DNA of 55,004 bases from Rhodoferax sp. (GTDB lineage Bacteria; Pseudomonadota; Gammaproteobacteria; Burkholderiales; Burkholderiaceae_C): the NCBI RefSeq assembly GCF_030653815.1, contig NZ_JAURYQ010000033.1:1-55004 (forward strand), read 5' to 3'. Below the pieces are notes generated by a model. That model had not been told where the DNA came from. It searched no databases and saw only the letters and a program-made list of their open reading frames with translations. Of the stretch, positions 43,408 to 53,642 are shown piece after piece. Position numbers and translations under genes: made by a program. Each line of letters starts with the position of its first letter. The first letter of the stretch is position 1.

Positions 43408-44740
43408 ATCAGTAGTGTCCCAACGTTCTTCAGAGGAGATTGAGCTGATTTGACTCGAAATCGGGATCTGAATTTGTTGAGGGTGGTGTAAGTAGTTGAT
43501 TTATTGGGATAGTTTCAAACATAGACAGGCTCAGGATATGTAGGATTTCATACAGGCTGTGATGATCAAGATGCAGACGTTTCTTCGTGATGGCAATCAA
43601 CAGGTAGGTGGATATGGCGATCCATATCTGCGTCTTCACCGCGTTCTCGCTGGTGCCAAAGAACACCTTGATGCGCAGATGCTGCTTGATCAATTTGAAG
43701 AACAGCTCCACCTGCCAACGCTGGCGGTACAAATCGGCAATCAGTTCCGGCTTCAAGGCAAAGTTGTTGGTCAGAAACACCAAGCGCTTGCCGGTGTCGT
43801 CCTTGACGACCACCCGACGCAGCGTCGCGGGGTAGTCCTTGCTCGACAGATAGGTCGTCAACACGCCCGTCTGATCGCACAGCACCGCTGTATTGATTCG
43901 ATCCACCGGGTGCGAGTAACGCCGCTTGGACTTGGTATTGCTTTTTGCACGGGTCACGAAGAAGGCTTGCGCCTCGTGAATCACAAACAGCCGGGAGAAG
44001 TCCAGATAGCCCCGATCCATCAGGTAAAACGCCCCAGGCTCCAGCACCAGATCGGCCAGCACATTGACCTCGTGCGTCTTGCCGTCGGTGATGTGAATCA
44101 AACTGGGGATATTGCCTCTCAACTCCAACAACGTGTGCAGCTTGATGGCCGCCTTGGCCGAGCGAAAAGGCGCCCAGGCAAACACCGACAGGCACAGGTC
44201 GATGGTGCTGGCATCGAACGCGTAGACCGCCGCATCGAGTTCCAGCCCGAACGGCTCCGTGGCGTACAGGGGTCGGGCCAGCCCAATCAGGTGCTGGGCG
44301 AAGTCGGCATAGATTTGCCACGGGCGGGTGGCGTTCGCATTGGCCAACGTGTTGCGCGAAATCGTCTGGCAGCGAAAGCCCATGTGGTACAGCCGGCGGG
44401 CTTGAGCGTGCAGGTTGACCTCGATGTCGCGCAAGGATTCGCGAGAGGTCAGTTGCGCAAAGGCCATGGCGAAGAACTGATCCAGACACGAGAAGTCCTT
44501 GACCTTGTGCTCGCCACGATGGTCGGCCACACAGCGACGAAATGTGCTCAGTGGCAGATAGAGCATGAGTTGCGCAAATACGAGCTTGCCTTGGTGCGTG
44601 ACGGTTTTGGGCGGAAACCCGAAAAAAACCGACAGTCTGCCTTTCGACGTTCAAATCGAGACCAGACTGAAACACTAAATTTGGCAAGCAATTCATTAAC
44701 TTACGACGTTCCGATGTCACAACGTTGGGACACTACTGAT
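43408..44740. mobile_element. IS4-family insertion sequence
   Basis: A 1333-bp element bounded by perfect 20-bp inverted repeats, ATCAGTAGTGTCCCAACGTT at 43408-43427 and its complement at 44721-44740. It encodes one transposase with the IS4 YREK motif. Only a 3-bp TTG is shared by the flanks, so no convincing target duplication is seen; the ends may have been rearranged or the duplication is too short to tell. It lies between the D-amino-acid operon and the signalling island. Confidence 0.92.
43430..44566 (-). CDS. IS4-family transposase
   Basis: 378 residues from the ATG at 44566. DDE residues are in YAFDASTIDL and YLMDRGYLDF, and the Glu lies in an exact Y-x2-R-x3-E-x6-K motif (YRQRWQVELFFKLIK). 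The N-terminal domain matches IS4 relatives, but those proteins normally begin about 10 residues earlier; here the same frame upstream reads HQGKLVFAQL with no ATG, GTG or TTG before a stop. The copy either uses the internal ATG, which trims the N-terminus, or is impaired. Confidence 0.9.
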   Translation of the reverse strand: MLYLPLSTFRRCVADHRGEHKVKDFSCLDQFFAMAFAQLTSRESLRDIEVNLHAQARRLYHMGFRCQTISRNTLANANATRPWQIYADFAQHLIGLARPLYATEPFGLELDAAVYAFDASTIDLCLSVFAWAPFRSAKAAIKLHTLLELRGNIPSLIHITDGKTHEVNVLADLVLEPGAFYLMDRGYLDFSRLFVIHEAQAFFVTRAKSNTKSKRRYSHPVDRINTAVLCDQTGVLTTYLSSKDYPATLRRVVVKDDTGKRLVFLTNNFALKPELIADLYRQRWQVELFFKLIKQHLRIKVFFGTSENAVKTQIWIAISTYLLIAITKKRLHLDHHSLYEILHILSLSMFETIPINQLLTPPSTNSDPDFESNQLNLL

Positions 44741-45331
44741 TTGCGGATAAGTTATAAAGCGGCAATAGTGGGTGGCAGGATAAGGGCCGGGGCGGCGGCC
44801 TCATACTGTCAAATGCCCAGAAATCGGCCGCCACCCCAGCCGTTATCCTGCCGGTGAGCGTGGTTGGCGATTGCGGCAAGAAGACAAGGATTCCGGAAAT
44901 CCGTGACAGCTTTGTTGACCGTTCTGCAGGGGGAGCAGGTGCCCATTGAGCTCAGGTGGCGGTCAGGTCTCAGACATGCGCCACCATTCATAGGATTGAA
45001 ATTTGCGGCATTGGCCGTCCGGTCCACACCACAAGCGCACGCTCGGTCGAGTTGCGCCACAACAACCCGATCTTCCTGCTTCGACCCATCTGTTACCTGG
45101 ATATTCTTGCTGCTTCTTGGCGCGCTCAATACCCTGAATCCGTGCCAGATTCTCAGTGCGCCGCCCCATGACCGACTGCGCTCTGTGTTGCGGCACTTGG
45201 CTCCCCAGACGTTTAAAGACCCGCATACAATTCTTTCGACCTGTAGGATTTCATCCAGCCAGATAATCACTTGGTGGGCGTCAAATGCGCTGCAGAACCC
45301 CTGTTCTACCGAAAGGACTTTTGAAAGCATC
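44741..45331. other. 591-bp stretch without a convincing gene
   Basis: Both strands have open frames here, but none shows a recognisable family or coding bias. A minus-strand frame (45226-44963) and a plus-strand frame running into the MEDS gene are the longest. The left end holds a long imperfect palindrome. The right end carries GAAAGGAC about 15 bp before the MEDS start. It may be decayed mobile DNA. Confidence 0.5.
44774..44852. repeat. Long imperfect palindrome beside the IS4 element
   Basis: The 27-nt arms at 44774-44800 and 44826-44852 pair at 24 positions, beginning GGCAGGATAA and ending TTATCCTGCC, around a 25-nt loop. It starts 33 bp beyond the insertion sequence end. The size is like an integron attC site, but the GTTRRRY core is missing. 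It could be the end of another mobile element or a strong RNA hairpin. Confidence 0.6.
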
Positions 45332-45928
45332 ATGCCGCCACATAGAATGACCAGTCTTGGGTTCACGGAGCAAGCGTTTCCCGCTGGAACGCATATGTGC
45401 TACATCTACGCGGACGACCGCGAGCACCAGGAAACCATGTCAAAGTTCGTCGAAAGTGCGTTACCCGAGCAGGAGTTGGTAAGCTACTTCGCTGACGTGC
45501 TGTCAGCGGAAGATCTTTCCGCCCACTTCGCGCGTCTTGGCATACGATTGCCCCAGGAGCTTGCGGCAGGTCACTTCGAGGGCGATGTGGCCCAGCGCAT
45601 CTACTGCCCCGACGGGACATTCATCCCGCAACGCATGCTGGACCGGGTGCGGGAACTCTACCTGGAGAGCGTTCGCGCTGGCTATTCAGGAGCCCGGGTG
45701 ACCGGCGAGATGAGCTGGGCTCTCAGAGGATTACCTGGCTCCGAACGCCTGATAGAGTATGAGTCTGGCTTGAACGCCGTAGTGCGGGAGTGTCCTGCCA
45801 CTCTCGTCTGCCAATACGACGCGCGACGCTTCAGCGGCGCGACCTTGTATGACGTCCTGAACGTTCATCCGTACATGATCGTGCGCGGGCAAATCGTGCG
45901 CAATCCATATTATTGTTCCGGGGACTAG
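45332..45928 (+). CDS. MEDS-domain sensory protein
   Basis: The ATG at 45332 gives 198 residues (45347 is an alternative); a longer frame reaching 44864 adds 156 residues of non-coding character. Nearly the whole protein matches the MEDS (DcmR sensory) domain: [24 protein letters not shown] and a C-terminal [12 protein letters not shown] segment. MEDS domains occur in methanogens and methylotrophs, often beside histidine kinases. No kinase or DNA-binding part is attached. It probably works with the large EAL protein 37 bp downstream. Confidence 0.82.
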   Translation: MPPHRMTSLGFTEQAFPAGTHMCYIYADDREHQETMSKFVESALPEQELVSYFADVLSAEDLSAHFARLGIRLPQELAAGHFEGDVAQRIYCPDGTFIPQRMLDRVRELYLESVRAGYSGARVTGEMSWALRGLPGSERLIEYESGLNAVVRECPATLVCQYDARRFSGATLYDVLNVHPYMIVRGQIVRNPYYCSGD

Positions 45929-45965
45929 CCCCCTCGCTGGCGCGTCTGATCCAACAGGTGTAGGC

Positions 45966-48900
45966 ATGACAAGTAGTCCCGTACAAACCCAGGTGCTCGG
46001 AAAACTGCTGCTCGCCCAACAGACGTTGGACATGCTCCCGGATGAACGCGTGATCGCCGAGTTCACTGCGCGTGCGTTGCAGGAGGTTCCGGGGATATCT
46101 AAGACGCATATCTGCCTGAGCGCCGCTGTGTCGTTGCCGCGCGCGGATTTCGAGCCGGTTTGCAGCTCCTGCACTGTCCGCCTCGGCGACGCCACGACCG
46201 CGGCGCCGGCCAAATGCGGCGTTGCGCCGATGCCCGCTTACCGCGTATTTCCATTGCGTACGGCCCGAGGTCATTACGGATACCTACCGATCCGGCTTGG
46301 CGACCGGCACCTGTTCGCGCAGTACGAACCGCACATTGAAAACTTGGCCAATACGGTTGCGAATGCCATCGAAAACCGGCGCTATCTCGCACAGCTGAAG
46401 CAAGCCAATGCCGAGCTGGCGCGAGCGCGCGCGTCCTTGGAGCGCACGGTAGCCGAGCGCACCGCCGAACTGGCAGAGAGCGAGGAGAAATACCGGCTCA
46501 TATTCTCGACCAATCTCGATTCGGTGGCGCTGGTCGATGCCAACACCATGTATTTTCTGGACATGAATCCGGCGTGGATCGCGCTCTACGGTCATTCGCG
46601 TGACGAGGCATTGGCATTGACCCTTGCCGATGTGAGTGCTGTTCCGGAATTAACGAAGGAAACATTTCGCCAAGCTATTGCCGCAGGCCAACCTGTCAAG
46701 ATCGCACTACGGTGGCACAAGAAGAGGGATGGTTCGACCTTCCCGGTCGAAGTCAGCGGCGGCGGCTTCATGTACCGGGGACAGCCGGTCATATGGATCG
46801 TCACGCGAGACATTAGCGAGCGCAAGCTAGCCGAGGACGCCATTAGGAAGTCAAACCGCGCGCTGCGGGTGTTGAGCAGTTGCAATCAAGCCCTGATTCA
46901 GGCTAGCGCAGAGCAAAAACTGTTCGAAGATATCTGTCGGATTATCGTCACCGAAGGAGGCTACCGGCTTGCCTGGGTCGGCGTCGCGGAAAACGACGCC
47001 GCCAAAAGCGTCCGTATGGTCGCACAGTGTGGCTTTGGAGACGGTTATCTGGACACATTGAACATCACCTGGGCGGATACCGACAGAGGCAGGGGCCCTA
47101 CGGGCACCGCCGTCAGGACCGGTTCTACCCAGGTGAACCAGAATTTTGAGACGAATTCTCTGCTCGCTCCCTGGCGCGAAGACGCTAGGAAACGCGGCTA
47201 CCGTTCAAGCATCGCGTTGCCGCTCAAGAGCGTGCCGCCGACACTTGGCGCCTTGACCATCTACGCGGCGGAGCCCGATGCTTTCGACGCGGAAGAGGTA
47301 AAGCTGTTGGAAGAACTAGCCGATGATCTGGCCTTCGGTGTCACTGTTCTGCGGGCGAGAGCTGCGCATACGCGAGCCGAGATTGCGCTTCGTGACAGCG
47401 AGCAGAAGTTCAGGGAACTGCTGGAGTCCGCGCCCGACGCGATGGTGATTGTCAACCAGGACGACGAAATAGTGCTGGTGAACGCCCAGGCGGTCAAGCT
47501 GTTCGGTTGGCGCCGCGAGGAGCTTCTGGGGCGAACGATCAGAATACTCATGCCCGAACGCTTCCGCGGCGGTCATTCGGGAAAGCAGAGTGGCTTTCTC
47601 GCACAGCCGCACCCACGGTCAATGGGCGCGGGCCTGGATCTGTTCGGTCTACGCAAGGACGGCACCGAATTCCCGGTAGAAATCAGCCTGAGCCCGATGG
47701 AGACCAAGGATGGCATCCTGGCGATTGCCGCTATTCGCGACATCACCGAGCGCAAACAGGCAGAGCAGGCACTGAAAACAAGCGAGGAGCGCTTCAAAAC
47801 CATGTTTGTGCAGGCGCCTTTGGGCATTGCATTGATCGATTCCATCACCGGGCATATCTACGAAGTCAACCCACGCTTCGCCGAGATTGCAGGCAGGTCA
47901 ATGGAAGCGATGGCGAATATCGATTGGTTGCAAATCACTCACCCAGTTGATGTGCAGGCAGACCTGGCAAATATGGCTCTGTTGAATGCCGGAAAGATAA
48001 GCGGATTCCAGATGGAAAAGCGTTATCTTCACCCCGATGGAACACCTGTTTGGGTCAGCATGGCAATTGCCCCATTAGAGGTAGAAGATAGAGCCCATCC
48101 GCGCCATCTCTGCATGATTCAAGACATTACCGAACGCAAAGCAGCGGAACGCACGATCGCGCGCCTCAACCGCGTATATGCCATCCTCAGCGGCATCAAC
48201 GCGCTCATCGTGCGCGTCAACGACCGCGACGAGCTGTTCAGGGAGGCGTGCCGGATCGTCGTCGAGACAGGCGGATTCCGCATGTCCATGATCGCTATCG
48301 TCGATCGGAGGACGCAAGAGATCGTTCCAGTCGCATCAGCGGGCAAGGACGAGGAACTCCTGAGCGCAATCAGAAGCATCCTGACATCGAGTGAGGGCGC
48401 GTCAACCACCATGGTCGCGCGCGCGATCCGGGAGAAAAAATCAGTCCTGTCCAACGATTCTCGAGGCGACCGGCAGGCTGTATTCGGCCAGGCTTACACC
48501 GAAGCTGGAGTCCGCTCAATGGCGGTCCTGCCGCTGATTGTTTCGGACGAAGCGTTAGGCGTGTTCGCTCTGTACGCCAGCGAGACCGAATTCTTCCATG
48601 AAGAAGAGATGAAACTGCTGACGGAATTGGCCGGCGACATCGCGTTCGCGGTTGATCACATCGAGAAACAGGAGCGGCTCAATTACCTCGCCTACTACGA
48701 TGTGCTCACCGGGCTTGCGAACCGCTCTTTGTTTCTGGAGCGGGTGACTCTGTACCTGCGCAGCGCTATCGCCGATGGGCGCAAGCTTGCCGTGTTCCTG
48801 TTCGATCTGGAGCGGTTTAGAAATATCAACGACAGCCTCGGCCGGACGGCCGGTGACGCGCTCTTGCGGCAGGTGGCGGAGTGGATCACGCGTTACGCGA

Positions 48901-49979
48901 GGGACGCCAACCTGTTGGCGCGATTGGACGCGGACCATTTTGCCCTGGTGATCCCGGAAGTAAGGCAGGACGGCAACCTGGCGCGGTTCATCGAGAAATG
49001 GATGAAATCGTTCCTGGCGCATGCGTTCCAGGTGGATAACGTCGCGCTTCGCGTCGGCGTGAAGGTTGGAATCGCGCTATACCCGGACGATGGTGCCGAC
49101 GCCGAAACATTGTTCAGGAATGCCGAGGCCGCGCTCAAGAATGCCAAGGCGAGCGGCGAACGCTACCTGTTTTACACCCAGACAATGAACGAAGCGCTGG
49201 CGGGCAAGCTCACGCTGGAAAATCAGCTGCGCCAGGCGATCGACAACGAGGAATTCGTGCTTTATTACCAGCCCAAGGTGAATCTCGTGAGCGGCACGGT
49301 CACCAGCGCCGAGGCACTGATCCGCTGGCATGACCCACGCACTGGCCTGGTACCGCCGGACCGATTCATCCCGATCCTGGAAGAAACCGGCTTGATTCAT
49401 GAGGTTGGACGCTGGGCGTTGCGGCAGGCCACCAAAGACTACCTGCGCTGGCGCGCCATGGGTCTGCCTGCGGTGCGCATCGCGGTGAACGTGTCGCCGA
49501 TGCAACTGCGCAATCGCGGCTTCGTTGACGAGATAAGACAGGTAATCGGGGTCGACGCAAACGCGGCAGCCGGCCTTGAACTGGAGATCACCGAAAGCCT
49601 GATCATGGAGAACGTCAAGCACAGTATCGCCATCCTGCAGGAAATCCGCGCCATGGGCATGACCATCGCCATCGATGACTTTGGCACCGGCTATTCCTCA
49701 CTCAGCTATCTCGCCAAACTGCCGGTGGATACGCTGAAGATCGATCGCTTGTTTGTGATCGAAATGAATACCCCGGAGGGGCTGGCGCTGGTGTCCACCA
49801 TCATCACTCTGGCGCATTCGCTGAATCTGAAAGTGGTGGCGGAGGGCGTCGAAACTGAAGAGCAGTCGAACCTGCTCATCTCGTTGAACTGCGACGAAAT
49901 GCAGGGCTTTTTATTCAGCAAGCCGGTGCCGACCGATATCTTCGAAACAAAATTCCTTGCCCTGCCTCCCGCAGGGTGA
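45966..49979 (+). CDS. Multi-PAS/GAF protein with degenerate GGDEF and intact EAL domain
   Basis: A 1337-residue cytoplasmic protein without membrane helices. In order: a GAF-like N-terminus (1-140), coiled coil, PAS (165-285), GAF (300-455), PAS (470-595), PAS (600-720), GAF (735-885), GGDEF (900-1065) and EAL (1080-1330). The GGDEF site reads RLDADHF (986-992), so cyclase activity should be lost. The EAL domain keeps EALIRW (from 1116), ITES and DDFGTGYSS (from 1237), so it is probably a c-di-GMP phosphodiesterase. Its codon use is more relaxed than in flanking genes, suggesting transfer. Confidence 0.93.
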   Translation: MTSSPVQTQVLGKLLLAQQTLDMLPDERVIAEFTARALQEVPGISKTHICLSAAVSLPRADFEPVCSSCTVRLGDATTAAPAKCGVAPMPAYRVFPLRTARGHYGYLPIRLGDRHLFAQYEPHIENLANTVANAIENRRYLAQLKQANAELARARASLERTVAERTAELAESEEKYRLIFSTNLDSVALVDANTMYFLDMNPAWIALYGHSRDEALALTLADVSAVPELTKETFRQAIAAGQPVKIALRWHKKRDGSTFPVEVSGGGFMYRGQPVIWIVTRDISERKLAEDAIRKSNRALRVLSSCNQALIQASAEQKLFEDICRIIVTEGGYRLAWVGVAENDAAKSVRMVAQCGFGDGYLDTLNITWADTDRGRGPTGTAVRTGSTQVNQNFETNSLLAPWREDARKRGYRSSIALPLKSVPPTLGALTIYAAEPDAFDAEEVKLLEELADDLAFGVTVLRARAAHTRAEIALRDSEQKFRELLESAPDAMVIVNQDDEIVLVNAQAVKLFGWRREELLGRTIRILMPERFRGGHSGKQSGFLAQPHPRSMGAGLDLFGLRKDGTEFPVEISLSPMETKDGILAIAAIRDITERKQAEQALKTSEERFKTMFVQAPLGIALIDSITGHIYEVNPRFAEIAGRSMEAMANIDWLQITHPVDVQADLANMALLNAGKISGFQMEKRYLHPDGTPVWVSMAIAPLEVEDRAHPRHLCMIQDITERKAAERTIARLNRVYAILSGINALIVRVNDRDELFREACRIVVETGGFRMSMIAIVDRRTQEIVPVASAGKDEELLSAIRSILTSSEGASTTMVARAIREKKSVLSNDSRGDRQAVFGQAYTEAGVRSMAVLPLIVSDEALGVFALYASETEFFHEEEMKLLTELAGDIAFAVDHIEKQERLNYLAYYDVLTGLANRSLFLERVTLYLRSAIADGRKLAVFLFDLERFRNINDSLGRTAGDALLRQVAEWITRYARDANLLARLDADHFALVIPEVRQDGNLARFIEKWMKSFLAHAFQVDNVALRVGVKVGIALYPDDGADAETLFRNAEAALKNAKASGERYLFYTQTMNEALAGKLTLENQLRQAIDNEEFVLYYQPKVNLVSGTVTSAEALIRWHDPRTGLVPPDRFIPILEETGLIHEVGRWALRQATKDYLRWRAMGLPAVRIAVNVSPMQLRNRGFVDEIRQVIGVDANAAAGLELEITESLIMENVKHSIAILQEIRAMGMTIAIDDFGTGYSSLSYLAKLPVDTLKIDRLFVIEMNTPEGLALVSTIITLAHSLNLKVVAEGVETEEQSNLLISLNCDEMQGFLFSKPVPTDIFETKFLALPPAG

Positions 49980-50092
49980 CGAATAATGATGAATCCACTC
50001 CCGCAGACGACACAGCCTGGATACCATGCTGTCCTTTGGGTTCAACGCGCAGTCACCAGCGTCAGCACATGAGATTCATCAGGCGCCGAAGG

Positions 50093-51034
50093 TTAAGCTG
50101 GTTTGCTTTTCAGACTCAACGCCAGCTCATAAAGCGCATTGCGCGGCTCACCGGTGATCTCGGCGGCCAGTTTGACGGCGGTTTTCAGTGGCAACTCGGC
50201 CAGCAGCAATTGCAGTATGCGGCTGTCCGGTCCGCTGGCCACGCTGGCCGGAGCCGGGTGCAACACCAGCGCAAATTCACCGCGCAGGCGGTTGCCGTCC
50301 TGCGCCAGCCAGGCCGGAAAATCCTGCGCGGGCAACGTGGCAATTTCCTCGAACTGCTTGGTCAGTTCGCGCCCCACCGTGAGCGCCCGCGCACCCAACA
50401 CCGCCAATGCCGTGGCCAGGGCCTCGATGCGGTGCGGTGCCTCCAGCAGCACCACGGCCCGCGCTTCAGCCGCGAGCGCCTGCACGGCAGTGTTGCGCTC
50501 GCCGCTCTTGCTGGGCAGAAAGCCGGCAAAAACAAAACCGTCGGGGTGCTGGGCATCCAGCGTCAGGCCAGCCACACTCAGCACGGTGGTGATGCTGCTG
50601 GCGCCGGGCAGTGGCAGCACCGGCAAGCCGGCCTGGCGCGCCTCGGCCACCAGCCGGGCGCCGGGGTCGCTGATGGCGGGCGTGCCGGCGTCACTCACAT
50701 AGGCCACGCGCAGGCCCTGGCGCAGCCGCTCCAGCACCACCTGCGCCGCCTGTGCCTCGTTGTGTTGGTGCAGCGCCAGCATCTGTGCCGGCGGCTTGTC
50801 GATGCCGTAGGCGCGCAGCAGCGCCTGGGTGTGGCGCGTGTCCTCGCAGGCAATCACCTCGGCCAGTTGCAGCACATGCAGGGCACGCAGGCTAATATCG
50901 GCCAGGTTGCCAATCGGTGTGGCCACCACATACAAGGCGCCGCGCGGGTAATTTTGCTGGCCACAGGCTTGCTGCGCGGCCTGCAGGGCCGGCGCGAAGC
51001 TGGCGCTCACCGGGGTCAAGGAGCTTGAAGTCAA
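50093..51034 (-). CDS. rsmI: 16S rRNA (cytidine-1402-2'-O)-methyltransferase
   Basis: A protein of 313 residues from a TTG at 51034 that has AGAGG 8 bp upstream; a GTG at 51010 is the alternative but lacks a ribosome site. The tetrapyrrole-methylase fold shows GALYVVATPIGNLADIS, ACEDTRHTQALL, VAYVSDAGTPAISDPG and GFLPSKSGER. RsmI methylates C1402 in the ribosomal P site. The TTG shares its first base with the ATG of divergent yraN. Confidence 0.95.
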   Translation of the reverse strand: MTSSSLTPVSASFAPALQAAQQACGQQNYPRGALYVVATPIGNLADISLRALHVLQLAEVIACEDTRHTQALLRAYGIDKPPAQMLALHQHNEAQAAQVVLERLRQGLRVAYVSDAGTPAISDPGARLVAEARQAGLPVLPLPGASSITTVLSVAGLTLDAQHPDGFVFAGFLPSKSGERNTAVQALAAEARAVVLLEAPHRIEALATALAVLGARALTVGRELTKQFEEIATLPAQDFPAWLAQDGNRLRGEFALVLHPAPASVASGPDSRILQLLLAELPLKTAVKLAAEITGEPRNALYELALSLKSKPA

Positions 51035-51441
51035 TGGGTATTCCTCTGGTCAAAACGGGGCCGGCATCGTCCCGGTCGCCCAGCACCAAACAGTTGGGCG
51101 ACCAGGCCGAAGATCTGGCGCTGGCGCATTTGCAGCGCGCCGGTTTGCGCCTGCTGGAGCGCAATTATCGAACCCCGGGGCGCGGCGGTGGTGAAATTGA
51201 CCTGATCATGCGGGCGGCCGACGGCACCTGTGTCTTTGTCGAGGTGCGTCGGCGCGCCTCCAGCAGCCACGGCGGTGCTGCTGCCAGCGTCAGCTGGACC
51301 AAGCAAAAGCGCCTTGTGTTCGCGGCGCGCCATTATCTGCTGCGTCTGCGCACCGTGCCGCCCTGCCGGTTTGATGTGGTGGCCGTGCAGGCAGGTGACA
51401 TTGAGTGGCTTCCCGGCGCATTCGATGCCGGCGGCTGGTAG
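51034..51441 (+). CDS. yraN: YraN-family endonuclease-like protein (UPF0102)
   Basis: A 135-residue protein from the ATG at 51034, with AAGGAG 10 bp upstream. [33 protein letters not shown] and CVFVEVRRR form the restriction-endonuclease-like core with the GEID and EVR acidic and basic positions. Function is not established. The order rsmI-yraN-diaA-dolP equals that of E. coli. Confidence 0.94.
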   Translation: MGIPLVKTGPASSRSPSTKQLGDQAEDLALAHLQRAGLRLLERNYRTPGRGGGEIDLIMRAADGTCVFVEVRRRASSSHGGAAASVSWTKQKRLVFAARHYLLRLRTVPPCRFDVVAVQAGDIEWLPGAFDAGGW

Positions 51442-51461
51442 GCGCGGGTATCATTGCGGCC

Positions 51462-52046
51462 ATGCTGCAACAACGTATCCAACAACATTTCATTGACAGT
51501 GCCGACCTCAAATACCAGGCCGCGCCGCTGCTCAGCCAGGTCATTGCCGACGCCGTGCAGGCGCTCATGGCCTGTGTCACCAGCGGTGGCAAGGTGCTGA
51601 GTTGTGGCAATGGCGGCTCGGCCGCCGACGCCCAGCATTTTTCGGCTGAATTTGTCGGCCGCTTCGAGCGCGAACGCCCCGAGCTGGCAGCCATTGCCCT
51701 GACCACCGACAGTTCGATCCTGACGGCGATTGCCAACGACTACGATTTCAGTCACGTTTTTTCGCGCCAGGTACGCGCCCTGGGGCAACCGGGCGACGTG
51801 TTGCTGGCCATCACCACCAGTGGCAATTCGGCCAACGTGCTGGCGGCCATCGAGGCCGCGCACGAACGCGACATGGTGGTCATCGGCCTGAGCGGACGCG
51901 GTGGTGGCAAGATGGTGCAGGCGCTGCGCGACACCGATGTGCATATTTGTGTGCCCCATGAGCGCACCGCGCGCATCCAGGAAGTTCATCTGCTCACCCT
52001 GCATTGCCTGTGCGATGCGGTCGATACCCTGTTACTTGGCGATTAG
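51462..52046 (+). CDS. diaA: SIS-domain DnaA-initiator-associating protein / GmhA homologue
   Basis: A 194-residue SIS protein starting [39 protein letters not shown] and [10 protein letters not shown] are shared by DiaA and phosphoheptose isomerase GmhA. Synteny with yraN and dolP favours DiaA, which binds DnaA and promotes timely initiation. An isomerase role cannot be excluded. It begins 20 bp after yraN. Confidence 0.88.
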   Translation: MLQQRIQQHFIDSADLKYQAAPLLSQVIADAVQALMACVTSGGKVLSCGNGGSAADAQHFSAEFVGRFERERPELAAIALTTDSSILTAIANDYDFSHVFSRQVRALGQPGDVLLAITTSGNSANVLAAIEAAHERDMVVIGLSGRGGGKMVQALRDTDVHICVPHERTARIQEVHLLTLHCLCDAVDTLLLGD

Positions 52047-52056
52047 GAAAACACCC

Positions 52057-52695
52057 ATGAAATTTGTCAGTCCAAAACTCCTCTCTACGGTACTCGTCGC
52101 TGCCAGTCTGGCGGGCGCCTTGAGCGCCTGCGCGCCCATCGTGGTGGGCGGCGCGGTCATGGGCTCGCTGGTGGCCACCGACCGGCGCACCTCGGGGGCG
52201 CAACTTGAAGACGAGGGCATTGAGTTGCGCGCCGCCAGCCGCATCCGTGACAACCTGGGCCAGCGCGGCCACGTCAACGTCAACAGCTACAACCGCCGTG
52301 TGTTGCTGACTGGCGAAGTCCCGAGCGCACAAGACAAGCAGTTGGTGGAGCAGATCGTGACGCGCGTCGACAACGTCCAGCTGGTGGTCAATGAACTGGC
52401 GGTGCTGGGCAATACCAGCCTGACGCAGCGCTCCGCCGACACCCTGGTCACCGGGCGCATCAAGGCGGCCATGGTGGACAGCCGCGACCTTTTTGCCAAT
52501 GCCTACAAGGTGGTTACCGAGCGCGGCACCACCTACCTGATGGGCCGGGTCACGCAGCGTGAAGCGGATCGCGCCACCGACATCGCCCGAAGTACACCGG
52601 GTGTGCAAAAGGTGGTGCGGGTGTTCGAGATCATCACCGAAGACGAGCTGCGCAGCCTGTTGCCCAAGCCGGCAGCGAACGAGGCCAAGAAGTAA
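52057..52695 (+). CDS. dolP: BON-domain outer-membrane lipoprotein DolP
   Basis: A 212-residue lipoprotein: signal with lipobox LSAC, then two BON domains (about 55-120 and 135-205), each with the GxV pattern (VLLTGEVPS, TYLMGRVTQREAD). DolP keeps the outer membrane and BAM complex in order in enterobacteria. It starts 10 bp after diaA. Confidence 0.93.
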   Translation: MKFVSPKLLSTVLVAASLAGALSACAPIVVGGAVMGSLVATDRRTSGAQLEDEGIELRAASRIRDNLGQRGHVNVNSYNRRVLLTGEVPSAQDKQLVEQIVTRVDNVQLVVNELAVLGNTSLTQRSADTLVTGRIKAAMVDSRDLFANAYKVVTERGTTYLMGRVTQREADRATDIARSTPGVQKVVRVFEIITEDELRSLLPKPAANEAKK

Positions 52696-52702
52696 GCGTG
52701 GT

Positions 52703-53620
52703 TTAGCGCAGGCGCTTGATCAGGCTGGAGGTGTCCCAGCGCTGGCCGCCCAGCTGTTGCACGTCGGCATAAAACTGGTCCACCAGCGCGGTCACCGGCA
52801 GGCGCGCGCCGTTGCGTCGGGCTTCGTCCAGCACCAGCCCGAGGTCCTTGCGCATCCAGTCCACGGCGAAACCAAAGTCGAACTTGTCGGCCACCATGGT
52901 CTTGCCACGGTTGTCCATTTGCCAGCTTTGCGCCGCGCCCTTGCCAATCACGTCGAGCACCTGGTTCATGTCGAGCCCGGCTTGCTCGCCAAAGGCAATG
53001 GCCTCGGCCAGGCCTTGCACCATGCCGGCAATGCAGATCTGGTTGACCATCTTGGCCAGTTGCCCGGCGCCGCTGGCGCCCAGGTAAGTCACGGCTTTTG
53101 AAAATGCCATCGCCACCGGCTGGGCCGCCTCAAAGGCGGGCAGGTCACCACCACACATCACGGTGAGGGTGCCATTGACGGCGCCGGCCTGGCCGCCTGA
53201 AACCGGGGCATCGACAAAATGCAGGCCCTGGGTATGGGCTTGCGCGTACAGTTCACGCGCCACATTGGCCGAAGCCGTGGTGTGGTCAATGAACACCGCC
53301 CCTGGGGGCATGCCGACAAAGGCACCGTCAGCGCCCAGGGTGACACTGCGCAGGTCGTCGTCGTTGCCGACGCAGCAAAACACCAGGTCGGCGTTGTGCG
53401 CGGCCTGGCAGGGTGTGGCGGCATGGTGCAGCCGGCCGTGGCTGCCGGTCAAGGCTTCGTATTCATGGCACCAGACTTGGGCTTTGGCCGCCGTGCGGTT
53501 GTACACGGTGACCTGGTGGCCGGCGCACGCCAGGTGGCCGGCCATGGGGTAACCCATCACGCCCAGGCCCAAAAAAGCAACGCGTTTGGCGGGGATGGCT
53601 TCGTAGCTTCTGGTGTTCAT
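52703..53620 (-). CDS. NAD(P)-dependent beta-hydroxyacid dehydrogenase
   Basis: The ATG at 53620 gives 305 residues; a TTG 30 bp upstream would overlap pilU. The Rossmann motif is GLGVMGYPMAGHL, followed by the substrate stretch FVDAPVSGGQAGAVNGTL and the catalytic lysine in GQLAKMVNQI. The family includes 3-hydroxyisobutyrate and tartronate semialdehyde reductases. The substrate is not evident, and no related pathway gene is adjacent. Confidence 0.9.
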   Translation of the reverse strand: MNTRSYEAIPAKRVAFLGLGVMGYPMAGHLACAGHQVTVYNRTAAKAQVWCHEYEALTGSHGRLHHAATPCQAAHNADLVFCCVGNDDDLRSVTLGADGAFVGMPPGAVFIDHTTASANVARELYAQAHTQGLHFVDAPVSGGQAGAVNGTLTVMCGGDLPAFEAAQPVAMAFSKAVTYLGASGAGQLAKMVNQICIAGMVQGLAEAIAFGEQAGLDMNQVLDVIGKGAAQSWQMDNRGKTMVADKFDFGFAVDWMRKDLGLVLDEARRNGARLPVTALVDQFYADVQQLGGQRWDTSSLIKRLR

Positions 53621-53642
53621 GCGGGTGTCGTTGGAGAGAGGG

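Noticed and set aside
43566..44720. A second long minus-strand frame across the IS4 element starting near its right end
   Set aside because: It overlaps the transposase in another frame and lacks DDE or YREK motifs. It was considered as the 5' part of a frameshifted transposase, but its sequence does not match the missing N-terminus.
44774..44852. Integron attC site
   Set aside because: The size and stem fit, but neither strand has the RYYYAAC and GTTRRRY cores; GTTATCC breaks the consensus.
44990..45080. tRNA-like remnant on the minus strand (a GCGCAACTCGACCGAGC stretch resembling a D-arm)
   Set aside because: The D-stem does not pair, and no anticodon arm or GTTCGAATCC T-loop with a matching acceptor stem could be built.
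44864..45331. In-frame extension of the MEDS protein by 156 residues
   Set aside because: The extension has no domain, irregular composition and no ribosome site; the MEDS match begins only after the ATG at 45332.
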